This document shows positions 5,520 through 12,174 of a DNA stretch of 31,067 bases, piece by piece. This DNA comes from a virus. The notes below the pieces were generated by a model. It had not been told where the DNA came from, did no database searches, and saw only the letters and a program-made list of their open reading frames with translations. Made by a program: the position numbers and the translations under genes. Position 1 is the first letter of the stretch. Each line of letters starts with the position of its first letter. The stretch lies in IMG/VR virus record IMGVR_UViG_3300037041_000610, positions 1-31,067 of that record; one strand, written 5' to 3'.

Positions 5520-5813
5520 ATGAAAACAATCACGATTGAATTAGAACGCCCAGCGACCCTTGAGGTTCTCGAATTCGAGCTCCCTTACTTCGCAAAGTTT
5601 AACGCCTGTTATTACGCCGTAATTGACCCGCTCGAGGCTTTGCGCGTAGTTTATTGGCCAACTATCGACGCGCCGTTAATTGACGTCGTACGCCATGCCT
5701 CAAGCGTAAAACAGGCCTTTGCATGGGAGGCCGAACCCGTAAGCCGTGAGGAGTTCTTTCGCGTGTATAACGAGGCCCTGAATTCAGTAACCGCAAAATT
5801 TGAAAAGCTATGA
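5520..5813 (+). CDS. Conserved hypothetical protein of Bacteroidota phages, 97 residues
   Basis: It opens with beta-strand patterns (TITIELERPATLEVLEFELP) and closes with VSREEFFRVYNEALNSV. A Y-F-x-K segment in the first half and an E-E-F-F-x-x-Y-N-E motif at the end are features I recall from short proteins in early regions of Flavobacterium- and Bacteroides-type phages, but no function is known to me. The leader has AACCCCTTAAAA. The stop overlaps the next ATG as ATGA. Confidence 0.6.
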   Translation: MKTITIELERPATLEVLEFELPYFAKFNACYYAVIDPLEALRVVYWPTIDAPLIDVVRHASSVKQAFAWEAEPVSREEFFRVYNEALNSVTAKFEKL

Positions 5814-5914
5814 GACGCGCGGCTCGATTCGTAAAATACGCCGCGTGGACGGTGGCGGTTTACGGACTCCTCAAATACTGCGAGGAACTTAACCAATGTT
5901 TAGCCAACTTTTAA
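5810..5914 (+). CDS. 34-residue membrane mini-protein
   Basis: This short ORF is coupled to the preceding gene by ATGA. The product starts with basic residues (MRRAARFVK) and has a hydrophobic stretch (YAAWTVAVYGLL) and a short tail with two cysteines. It could be a single-pass membrane peptide. Evidence is the overlap and the membrane pattern only. Confidence 0.4.
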   Translation: MRRAARFVKYAAWTVAVYGLLKYCEELNQCLANF

Positions 5915-5925
5915 AACCCCTTAAC

Positions 5926-6591
5926 ATGTATCCTTTGAACCCCGAAACAATGGCGCAAATTCAGAAATTTACCCAGCGCCTAAATTCTCAGCCCGACCCG
6001 CTGAGCATCGAACAAACCCCCGACCGTAAGGCCTCGACCGTGGTTATTTCACACATCGAAATGTCGCTTGACGAGCTTTTCTTTGGCCAATGGAAAACCG
6101 AAAATTTTAAATGGAGCCCCGTAGCGAATGAAATTCAAGGCGCGCTCGAGCTTGTGGTAATTCACCCCGTCACGGGCTACGAAATTCGCCGAACGGGAGC
6201 CGCTTCCATTGTCATTATGGTTGATCGTGTACCCGAAAACGTCACGGGAACCGACCGCAACCAATGGGCGTTAAATCCCGCCAATAAAAAAGCCAACGCC
6301 CTCGACATGGCTTTCCCAAAACTCAAAAGCGAATGTTTAAAGAACGCCGCCCAAAGCCTGGGCCCGATATTCGGCCGCGACCTCAATCGTAAAAATAAGG
6401 ACGTTTACAAACCATTCAAGATAGCGAGCGCGGGCGAATTACCCGAGGCGCTTATCGCTCGGCTCGAGGTTGGTATTCTTAACGGCGACCCTCAAGCGGC
6501 CGACGCTATCAAAGCGCTCGAGGCCCATCTAAGCCCCGAACAAAAAACCAATTTACAAACCCTTTTAATTTCAAAAGAAAATGGAAATTAA
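5926..6591 (+). CDS. Single-strand annealing protein, Rad52/Sak-like (probable)
   Basis: This roughly 221-residue protein is likely a phage single-strand annealing protein. I recognise a central region typical of such proteins in Bacteroidota phages: EMSLDELFFGQWKTENFKWS, then HPVTGYEIRRTGAASIVI and ALDMAFPKLKSECLKNAAQS. The neighbour supports it: a lambda-exonuclease-like protein starts inside its last codons, the classical annealing protein/exonuclease pair for recombination. I prefer ATG 5926, preceded by AACCCCTTAAC like other leaders here, over ATG 5896, which would overlap the mini-gene. Family assignment is from memory of motifs. Confidence 0.65.
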   Translation: MYPLNPETMAQIQKFTQRLNSQPDPLSIEQTPDRKASTVVISHIEMSLDELFFGQWKTENFKWSPVANEIQGALELVVIHPVTGYEIRRTGAASIVIMVDRVPENVTGTDRNQWALNPANKKANALDMAFPKLKSECLKNAAQSLGPIFGRDLNRKNKDVYKPFKIASAGELPEALIARLEVGILNGDPQAADAIKALEAHLSPEQKTNLQTLLISKENGN

Positions 6592-7285
6592 CCCATACCT
6601 CGCCGAGTATATGGCGACCGTTAACCAACAAACAGCCGCTTGGGATAAACTACGCCTCGGCCGTTTCACAGGCTCAGGAATCAGCGCTTTAATGACGGAC
6701 CCGAAAACAAAGGCCGCAAAGGAATCGGGCGAAATGAGCGAAACCGCCAAAAAATACATCTACGAGAAAGTAATGGAGGAGGTCACGGGCCAAAGCGCCA
6801 ATGAAGCCACTTCCCGCGCTATCGATTGGGGGAACGAATGGGAGGAGCACGCCTTGAATGAACTTAAAAAAGCTATTCAATGCGCCGACGATCGTTTCGA
6901 ATTTAAGCCGTCGTTTAAGTTATTCAATGATTACTTTGGATGCAGTCCCGATGCTTTCGCATGGCTCCCCGATTTTGATCGCGTGGGTGTCGAAATCAAA
7001 TGTCCTTGGAATTCGGTTAATCATTACCTCCATTCTCAGGTGCAAACGCCCGAGGATTTGAAAAAAGTTAACCCCGATTATTACTGGCAGATAATGGGCA
7101 ACATGTTAACCCATAATTTACCCGCTTGGATATTCGCCAGCTATGACCCGCGCCAACCTGAAAACCGCCGACTTCATTACGTTGTAATCGAGGCCGAAAT
7201 CGACGCCCTCAATGCGCTTTGCGAGCGAATGGAAACCGCTCACCGCTATAAAGAATCTATTAAAAACGCTTGGATTAATTCGTAA
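6581..7285 (+). CDS. YqaJ-like / lambda Exo-type 5'-3' exonuclease
   Basis: This 234-residue protein resembles YqaJ viral recombinases, which resect double-stranded ends to feed the annealing partner. Motifs in order are WDKLRLGRFTGSGISALM (residues about 21-38), AIDWGNEWEEHAL with the acidic residues, FGCSPDAFAW, the nuclease core VGVEIKCPWNSVNHYL (E-x-K) and DYYWQIMGNML. Together they match the PD-(D/E)XK fold of lambda exonuclease. It overlaps the annealing protein gene by 11 bases. Confidence 0.85.
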   Translation: MEINPYLAEYMATVNQQTAAWDKLRLGRFTGSGISALMTDPKTKAAKESGEMSETAKKYIYEKVMEEVTGQSANEATSRAIDWGNEWEEHALNELKKAIQCADDRFEFKPSFKLFNDYFGCSPDAFAWLPDFDRVGVEIKCPWNSVNHYLHSQVQTPEDLKKVNPDYYWQIMGNMLTHNLPAWIFASYDPRQPENRRLHYVVIEAEIDALNALCERMETAHRYKESIKNAWINS

Positions 7286-7302
7286 ACCTTAAAATTTATA
7301 AT

Positions 7303-7782
7303 ATGCAAAAGAGAAGCCCTTTTAATTATGTCGCTCGCATCGAGCGCGTTCAAAAATGGATAACCGCAAACCCTGGCCTCCATGTTAACGACATGCTCGA
7401 TGAATTCAGCGATACCCCACGCGGGACGCTGAGCTCCTTAATGTCCCACATGTTAGGCGCTGGGCACTTAATACGCCACCAAAAAGGATTTTACAGCCTC
7501 CCCGATTTAGTGGCGAGCCCGAGATCCGTAGCGTATGACATCAAAAAGCTCAAAAAATCGCCCAACCTTTTCAGGCGTATAAAACCACGCGCGGCAAAGC
7601 CTCAGGGAGTACTCCCCGAAATGCCCCAAAATGCCCCCGAGCGCTCGAGCTCATTCCCCATCGTAACCAATAACGAGGAATATGCGAGGAAAAGCCTCGA
7701 CGAATTCAACCGCAATCAGGCAATTATGAGCGCCGTCGACGTGTTGAAAAGTTACGGCGTAAAAGTTACGCTCGAGTTTTAA
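7303..7782 (+). CDS. Winged-helix protein of unknown function
   Basis: In this 159-residue protein the first 70 residues (RIERVQKWITANPGLHVNDM, then LSSLMSHMLGAGHLIRHQKG with a wing FYSLP) look like a winged-helix domain of the type that begins replication or regulatory proteins. The rest is basic and Pro-rich, ending in a conserved-looking helix and strand (DVLKSYGVKVTLEF). It sits between the recombination and replication genes. It could be a regulator or replication accessory; I cannot tell which. Confidence 0.6.
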   Translation: MQKRSPFNYVARIERVQKWITANPGLHVNDMLDEFSDTPRGTLSSLMSHMLGAGHLIRHQKGFYSLPDLVASPRSVAYDIKKLKKSPNLFRRIKPRAAKPQGVLPEMPQNAPERSSSFPIVTNNEEYARKSLDEFNRNQAIMSAVDVLKSYGVKVTLEF

Positions 7783-7802
7783 AATGGGCTATTATTGCGA
7801 CG

Positions 7803-7898
7803 CGACTACCTCATGAAAAAATTAAATACAGACTACCGCCGTAATGCTTAAGCTCATTCGAGCGAGGGGTCGCCGTTGCGCGCGGTAGTCGTATTTTT
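7803..7898 (+). ncRNA. Structured intergenic element (terminator or alternative-hairpin leader)
   Basis: The 119-base gap between the winged-helix gene and the replication gene contains no ORF longer than 14 codons. GACTACCGC (7831-7839) pairs perfectly with GCGGTAGTC (7882-7890), and flanking TAC/GTA add three pairs across a one-base bulge. A T5 run follows, as in an intrinsic terminator with a 42-base loop. An upstream copy, CGACTACC (7803-7810), can pair with the same 3' arm (GGTAGTCG, 7884-7891), so two mutually exclusive folds are possible. The loop contains a small inner hairpin, GCTC-ATTC-GAGC. Confidence 0.45.
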
Positions 7899-7901
7899 AA
7901 A

Positions 7902-8549
7902 ATGAAAAAATCCTTTATTCTTTACATTGATTCGCTCAATATCTTGGGCGACCTCAACACCCAGCAAGCGGGCGAACTGTTTTTAGCGATTTATAATTAT
8001 CATTTAAGCGGCGAAATGCCCTCCGAATTTTGGCTTAAAATTGCGTTAACCCCCTTTATTAATCAATGGGAGCGCGATTTAGAAAAATGGGAACGAATAG
8101 CCGAGGTACGAAAAGAAAACGGCCGAAAAGGAGGGCTAAGCAAATCTAAGCAAATGCTAGCAAATGCTAATTTAGCTAAGCAAGATTTAGCAAACGTAGC
8201 GGTAAATGTAAATGTAAATGGTAATGTAAAGGGTAACGGTAATGTTACTCAAGAAAAAAAGTCTATAAAAAAAGAATTTACCCCGCCAACCCTTGAGGAG
8301 GTTAAAAGTTGGTTTATCGAAAACGGTTCCACCGCTGAGGCTGGCGCCAAGGCTTGGCAGTATTACACCGATGGGGAATGGATAGATTCCAAAGGAACGC
8401 CCGTCAAAAATTGGCGCCAAAAAATGAGGGGCGGCCGTTGGCTCGAGGATAAACCAAAAACAACCAAACCCGAGGAGGTTTATCGCCAGCTCGACCGTGA
8501 ATTAGTTCCTGGCTCCGATATCCTTTACAAATACAATCCGCACGGATAA
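7902..8549 (+). CDS. Replisome-organiser-like protein (DUF6291-type N-terminus)
   Basis: This 215-residue protein starts KKSFILYIDSLNILGDLNTQ and continues with AGELFLAIYNYH, then PFINQWERDLEKWERIAEVR and NGRKGGLSKSK. I recall this pattern from replication proteins next to DnaB-type helicases in Bacteroidota phages. The middle (residues about 84-125) is low complexity, rich in Asn/Ala/Val, and is encoded by tandem DNA repeats. The C-terminal domain (FTPPTLEEVKSWFIENGSTA ... VKNWRQKMRGGRW) resembles the C-terminal region of phage initiators. It directly precedes the helicase, so a helicase loader or origin-binding role is likely. Confidence 0.65.
   Translation: MKKSFILYIDSLNILGDLNTQQAGELFLAIYNYHLSGEMPSEFWLKIALTPFINQWERDLEKWERIAEVRKENGRKGGLSKSKQMLANANLAKQDLANVAVNVNVNGNVKGNGNVTQEKKSIKKEFTPPTLEEVKSWFIENGSTAEAGAKAWQYYTDGEWIDSKGTPVKNWRQKMRGGRWLEDKPKTTKPEEVYRQLDRELVPGSDILYKYNPHG
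8136..8248 (+). repeat. Iteron-like repeats, candidate origin of replication
   Basis: Within the replication gene, CTAAGCAAAT occurs at 8136-8145 and 8146-8155. A variant CTAGCAAAT is at 8157-8165, and further variants start at 8176 (CTAAGCAAGAT) and 8187 (TTAGCAAAC). The spacing is close to one helical turn. A second block of GTAAAT hexamers follows (8202-8219), then degenerate GGTAAT/GTAAAG/GGTAAC units to about 8248. The stretch is clearly AT-rich compared with its surroundings. Lambda has its origin iterons inside the O gene in the same way. The repeats may instead only encode a flexible Asn/Val linker. Confidence 0.5.
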
Positions 8550-8563
8550 CCCGAAAACCACCC

Positions 8564-9892
8564 ATGTTAACACCACCAAACGATACCGAACTCGAAAAAA
8601 TAGCCCTAGGAGCCATTCTCCTCGATTTTAACGCGCTCAAACGTGTTGAGGGTATCCTAACCTCGGAAAAGTTTTTTGACCCGCGTAATGGGCTTATTTT
8701 CGATTCCATTCTAAAATTGAAAAGTGAAAATTTACCCATTGATATTTTAACCGTAACTCAAACGCTGAGGAAATCGAAACAATTGAGCGCGGCGGGGGGA
8801 CCGATTTACCTATCAGAATTAACGACCCGCGTAAGTTCTACGGCCAACCTCGAGACGTGGGCGCTCCAAATGGTGGAAATGTACCTTAAAAGGGAACTCG
8901 CCAAAATGGCGGCTCGGTTAGCTGAGGAAGCGTTATCGCCTGAAAACGACCCGTTCGACCTTTATAACAGCTACTCGTTACAACTAACCGACCTCATTAA
9001 ATCAAACCTCAAGGGCGAAACCTCGCATATTTCCCAAATTACCCCCGAAACCACCCAAAGCATTGAGGAGCGCGAGCGCCACGGCCTAAGCGGGATACCT
9101 ACGGGGATTTCAAACGTCGACCACATCCTCGGAGGCCACCAAAAAGGCGACCTCGTTTATATTGCCGCCCGTCCTGGCATGGGGAAAACCGCCCTCGCGT
9201 TAAGCGTGGCGCTCAACATGGCGCAAAGCGGTTACCCCGTCGCGTTCTTTTCACTCGAAATGTCACGGGCCCAACTTGTTTTTAGGCTCGCCTCCATGCT
9301 TTCGGGAATGAACGCCGAGAAACTTTCGAAATACACCTTAACCGCTGACGAAAAGCGCACCTATTACCAAACCGTTGACCGTTTGAACGCGCTCCCGATA
9401 TACATCGATGACCGCCCAGGCCTTTCCATTCTCGATTTAAAAACGCGCGTTCGAACTTTGGCCGAGCGTTCTAACGTCAAAGCGGCGTTTATTGATTACG
9501 TCCAACTCCTAAGCGCGGGGAATAAGAAAAATTTCGGCTCCCGTGAACAGGAAATAAGCACGATTTCGAGGGGGTTAAAATTAATCGCAAAAGAAAACGC
9601 CATTCCCGTAATTGCATTAAGCCAACTCAGCCGAGCAGTAGAGGCCCGCCAAGATAAACGGCCGCTCCTTTCCGATTTGCGCGATTCGGGGAGCCTCGAA
9701 CAGGATGCCGACGTCGTGGCGTTTCTTTACCGCGCGGGTTACTATGACACCAACGCCCCAATTAACGGAGCCGAGTTTATAATCGCCAAACATCGTAACG
9801 GACGCACGGGAATGCTTGGCGTTAATTTCACCCCCGAGACGATGCATTACACGAGCCAACTCAATAACAATAACGATATTTTTGAACTATGA
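8564..9892 (+). CDS. dnaB: Replicative DNA helicase, DnaB family
   Basis: This 442-residue protein is close to the length of bacterial DnaB. The N-terminal domain begins NDTELEKIALGAILLD and continues to about residue 150. The RecA-like domain has TGISNVDHILGGHQKGDLVY, Walker A ARPGMGKTA (202-210), FFSLEMSRAQLVFRLA, Walker B AFIDYVQLL (308-316), ALSQLSRAVE (351-360), DLRDSGSLEQDADVV and AKHRNGRTG. It would unwind the phage DNA at the fork as a hexamer, probably loaded by the upstream protein. The stop overlaps the methyltransferase ATG as ATGA. Confidence 0.95.
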   Translation: MLTPPNDTELEKIALGAILLDFNALKRVEGILTSEKFFDPRNGLIFDSILKLKSENLPIDILTVTQTLRKSKQLSAAGGPIYLSELTTRVSSTANLETWALQMVEMYLKRELAKMAARLAEEALSPENDPFDLYNSYSLQLTDLIKSNLKGETSHISQITPETTQSIEERERHGLSGIPTGISNVDHILGGHQKGDLVYIAARPGMGKTALALSVALNMAQSGYPVAFFSLEMSRAQLVFRLASMLSGMNAEKLSKYTLTADEKRTYYQTVDRLNALPIYIDDRPGLSILDLKTRVRTLAERSNVKAAFIDYVQLLSAGNKKNFGSREQEISTISRGLKLIAKENAIPVIALSQLSRAVEARQDKRPLLSDLRDSGSLEQDADVVAFLYRAGYYDTNAPINGAEFIIAKHRNGRTGMLGVNFTPETMHYTSQLNNNNDIFEL

Positions 9893-10833
9893 AACATGGA
9901 TCGTTATTTTCAGGAATCGGAGGTTTCGACCTCGCCGCTGAGTGGATGGGATGGGAAAACGTTTTTCATTGTGAGTGGAACGAATTCGGAAAGCGCGTTT
10001 TAAAATATTATTGGCCTAATGCCGAATCTTTTCACGATATAACTAAAACGGATTTTAAAAAATATGCAAACGAAATTGATATTCTCAGCGGAGGATTCCC
10101 ATGTCAGCCCTACTCAAAGGCGGGGAAGCGCCTCGGAAAAGAGGACGAACGCCATTTATGGCCCGAGATGTGTCGCGCAATTCGAGAGATTGCCCCGCGT
10201 TACGTCGTGGGCGAAAACGTTCGCGGGCTTACTACTTGGAACGGGGGAATGGTATTCGAAGAGGTGTGTTCTGACTTGGAAAATCTTGGGTATTCGGTCG
10301 CGCCCTTTATTATATCTGCAAGCGCGACAAATGCGCCGCACCAACGCGAGCGAATTTGGTTTATTGCCTACCATGACGGCGCACCAACAAAATACGAAAT
10401 TCAAACAAGGGGGGACGTGTTTACAAGCGAAAGCGGTTATGGGAATGCTTCCCACGCCGACCGCGATGGACTCGAGCAACGCGACGGCCAACATGAAATC
10501 GAGCCAAGTAAAAGCGGGATCAATGCACTCCATGACGCTAACGCGAATGATGACGGAGGGAATGTTACCAACGCCAATGGCCTCGGATTGCGGGGAAAAG
10601 TTGACGGGATTAGAAACCCAGGATTCACTAACAAAACGAGCGCGAGAGATAACTGGGAAAACTTCCCAACTCAATCCCCGCTTTGTGGCGGAAATGATGG
10701 GTTTCCCTCCGAATTGGACGGAGTTACCTTTTCAAAATGGCGAGCCGAATCAATAAAGGCTTACGGTAACGCGGTCGTCCCTCAGGTTGTACATGAAATA
10801 TTTAAAGCGATAGAAAAATATGAAAGCATTTAA
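9889..10833 (+). CDS. dcm: C5-cytosine DNA methyltransferase
   Basis: This 314-residue protein has the class motifs in order: motif I LFSGIGGFDLAA (residues 6-17), motif IV GGFPCQPYS with the catalytic Cys (about 67-75), motif VI VVGENVRGL, motif VIII NAPHQRERIWFIA, and the C-terminal motif X AYGNAVVPQVVHEIF. It transfers methyl groups to cytosine C5; the target is not readable from sequence. No restriction enzyme is nearby, so protection against host restriction is the likely role. The region between motifs VIII and X is rich in Asn, Asp and Gly (NASHADRDG, NANDDGG) and is overlapped by a 230-codon open frame. Confidence 0.92.
   Translation: MKHGSLFSGIGGFDLAAEWMGWENVFHCEWNEFGKRVLKYYWPNAESFHDITKTDFKKYANEIDILSGGFPCQPYSKAGKRLGKEDERHLWPEMCRAIREIAPRYVVGENVRGLTTWNGGMVFEEVCSDLENLGYSVAPFIISASATNAPHQRERIWFIAYHDGAPTKYEIQTRGDVFTSESGYGNASHADRDGLEQRDGQHEIEPSKSGINALHDANANDDGGNVTNANGLGLRGKVDGIRNPGFTNKTSARDNWENFPTQSPLCGGNDGFPSELDGVTFSKWRAESIKAYGNAVVPQVVHEIFKAIEKYESI
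10064..10756 (+). CDS. Overlapping 230-residue ORF inside the methyltransferase gene
   Basis: This frame is open for 693 bases, wholly inside the methyltransferase gene and on the same strand. It starts at an ATG and stops just before motif X of the host gene. Its product has SWAKTFAGLLLGTGEWYSKR, two LPTP-x-A-x-D-type motifs (LPTPTAMD, LPTPMASD) and an ending QLNPRFVAEMMGFPPNWTEL. I recall similar phrases as in-frame parts of other phage cytosine methyltransferases and of separate short proteins. Its first half could look conserved only because the methyltransferase frame is conserved. Whether it is translated is undecided. Either genuine dual coding or a relic of an ancestral frame arrangement would explain it. 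Confidence 0.42.
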   Translation: MQTKLIFSAEDSHVSPTQRRGSASEKRTNAIYGPRCVAQFERLPRVTSWAKTFAGLLLGTGEWYSKRCVLTWKILGIRSRPLLYLQARQMRRTNASEFGLLPTMTAHQQNTKFKQGGTCLQAKAVMGMLPTPTAMDSSNATANMKSSQVKAGSMHSMTLTRMMTEGMLPTPMASDCGEKLTGLETQDSLTKRAREITGKTSQLNPRFVAEMMGFPPNWTELPFQNGEPNQ

Positions 10834-10990
10834 AAACTCCGATGGATCGTTTGACGTCCTCAAGGAAAACCAACTTTTCCACGTGAAAAGCGGCCGCGCG
10901 AAATACGTCGGCCAAATCGGCCCAGCGTGGAAAGCGTGGGGCGCTGAGGTTAAAAGAATTCCGAAAACCGTTTTAAAAGCGATCCAATGA
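10820..10990 (+). CDS. Hypothetical protein, 56 residues
   Basis: This short ORF starts inside the last codons of the cytosine methyltransferase and ends with ATGA at the start of the second methyltransferase. The product (MKAFKNSDGSFDVLKENQLF ... GPAWKAWGAEVKRIPKTVLK) is basic, with a pattern of short strands. Position and the double overlap support coding. Function is unknown; coupling to two methyltransferases hints at an accessory role, which is an inference. Confidence 0.5.
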   Translation: MKAFKNSDGSFDVLKENQLFHVKSGRAKYVGQIGPAWKAWGAEVKRIPKTVLKAIQ

Positions 10991-12051
10991 GCCAACAAGT
11001 AATTGAGGGCGATAACCTCGCCACGCTCAAAACGTACCCCGATAATTATTTCGACGCCGTCGTTACCGACCCGCCTTATGGGCTTTCTTTTATGGGTAAA
11101 AAATGGGATTACGATGTCCCGCGGGTTGAACTTTGGGCCGAGGTTTTTAGGGTTCTGAAACCTGGCGGACATTTGCTCGCATTTGCGGGGACCCGAACTC
11201 AGCACCGAATGGCGGTAAATATCGAGGACGCGGGCTTTGAAATTCGCGATTTAATCGCATGGGTTTACGGCTCAGGCTTTCCTAAAAGTTTGGATATTGG
11301 CAAAGCAATCGACAAAGCGGCTGGGGCTGAGCGGGAAATAACGGGAACGGCCGAAAATTTTGGCGTTAGTACAAAAGCGGAAGGTAAAAATAGTTATGGA
11401 GATTATTTAGGGCAATGGAATTTAACCGCCCCCGCAACCGACGCCGTCAAGGAATGGGAGGGCTGGGGGACGGCTTTAAAACCCGCGCTTGAGCCGATAA
11501 CGGTCGCCCGTAAACCAATAGAGACAACCGTCGCGGCCAACGTTTTAAAATACGGAACGGGCGGGCTAAATATCGACGGGGCGAGGGTTGGAACCGAAAA
11601 GGTCGCCAAATTTATCAGCGCACCAAATGAAGCAAAAGGCCAAGGATTATTTAAAGGAACGATATTAAACACTATTAAGGGTTGTGAAATTGGGGAAATT
11701 GAAGGCCGCTGGCCCGCTAACTTAATTCACGACGGGAGCGAAGATGTTTTAAACTTATTCCCCAACGAAAACGAGGAAAGCGCCGCGCGTTTTTTCTACT
11801 GCCCGAAAGCCTCGAAAAGCGAAAGGGATAACGGGTTAAAAGGATTCGAGGCAAAAACGGCGGGCGTTGGCGATTTGAGGGATGGAGGCAGAGAATCTGA
11901 GGGGCGCGGTAATTTTCACCCCACCGTTAAACCCGTCGATTTAATGAGGTACCTCGTTAAGTTAGTAACGCCCAAAGACGGGACCGTCCTCGACCCCTTT
12001 AACGGCTCAGGAACGACGGGCGTCGCGTGTAAACTTGAGGGCTTTAATTAA
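10987..12051 (+). CDS. Beta-class DNA N6-adenine/N4-cytosine methyltransferase, prematurely stopped
   Basis: This 354-residue protein has the amino-methyltransferase motif order of the beta class: motif IV VTDPPYGLSFMGKKW near the N-terminus and motif I DPFNGSGTTGVA near the C-terminus. DPPY is more common in N6-adenine enzymes. The frame stops at TAA (12049-12051) right after KLEGFN. The next 40 codons in the same frame read VGLEFDPEYCKISRARI and on to a TGA at 12172, exactly the segment that normally follows (G-x-E-x-D-P-E-Y-C, the acidic residue that contacts the methyl donor). The product as written lacks that residue and may be inactive unless the stop is read through. Confidence 0.85.
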   Translation: MSQQVIEGDNLATLKTYPDNYFDAVVTDPPYGLSFMGKKWDYDVPRVELWAEVFRVLKPGGHLLAFAGTRTQHRMAVNIEDAGFEIRDLIAWVYGSGFPKSLDIGKAIDKAAGAEREITGTAENFGVSTKAEGKNSYGDYLGQWNLTAPATDAVKEWEGWGTALKPALEPITVARKPIETTVAANVLKYGTGGLNIDGARVGTEKVAKFISAPNEAKGQGLFKGTILNTIKGCEIGEIEGRWPANLIHDGSEDVLNLFPNENEESAARFFYCPKASKSERDNGLKGFEAKTAGVGDLRDGGRESEGRGNFHPTVKPVDLMRYLVKLVTPKDGTVLDPFNGSGTTGVACKLEGFN

Positions 12052-12174
12052 GTGGGCCTCGAATTCGACCCCGAATATTGCAAAATCAGCCGCGCGAGGA
12101 TTCAAAATTACGTATGGAACCCAGCGCCCGAACCCGAGCCAACCGCCCCGAACCAATTAAATTTGTTCGAATGA
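12052..12174 (+). pseudogene. Detached C-terminus of the beta-class methyltransferase
   Basis: This segment is in the same frame as the methyltransferase and separated from it only by one TAA codon. It encodes VGLEFDPEYCKISRARI followed by a Pro/Glu-rich tail ending NQLNLFE. It has no suitable start of its own apart from the GTG directly after the stop. Its TGA overlaps the NinG ATG as ATGA, the junction style used throughout this block, which shows that the intact gene once ended here. Confidence 0.7.

Noticed and set aside
10156-10674. 172-codon minus-strand ORF within the methyltransferase gene
   Set aside because: It is opposite to the operon and no motif is recognisable. It probably arises from codon bias of the two plus-strand frames.
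12078-12170. Upstream extension of the NinG frame
   Set aside because: It lies in the methyltransferase C-terminal region in another frame, and the ATG at 12171 starts exactly at the family's MK-x-C-K-x-C opening.
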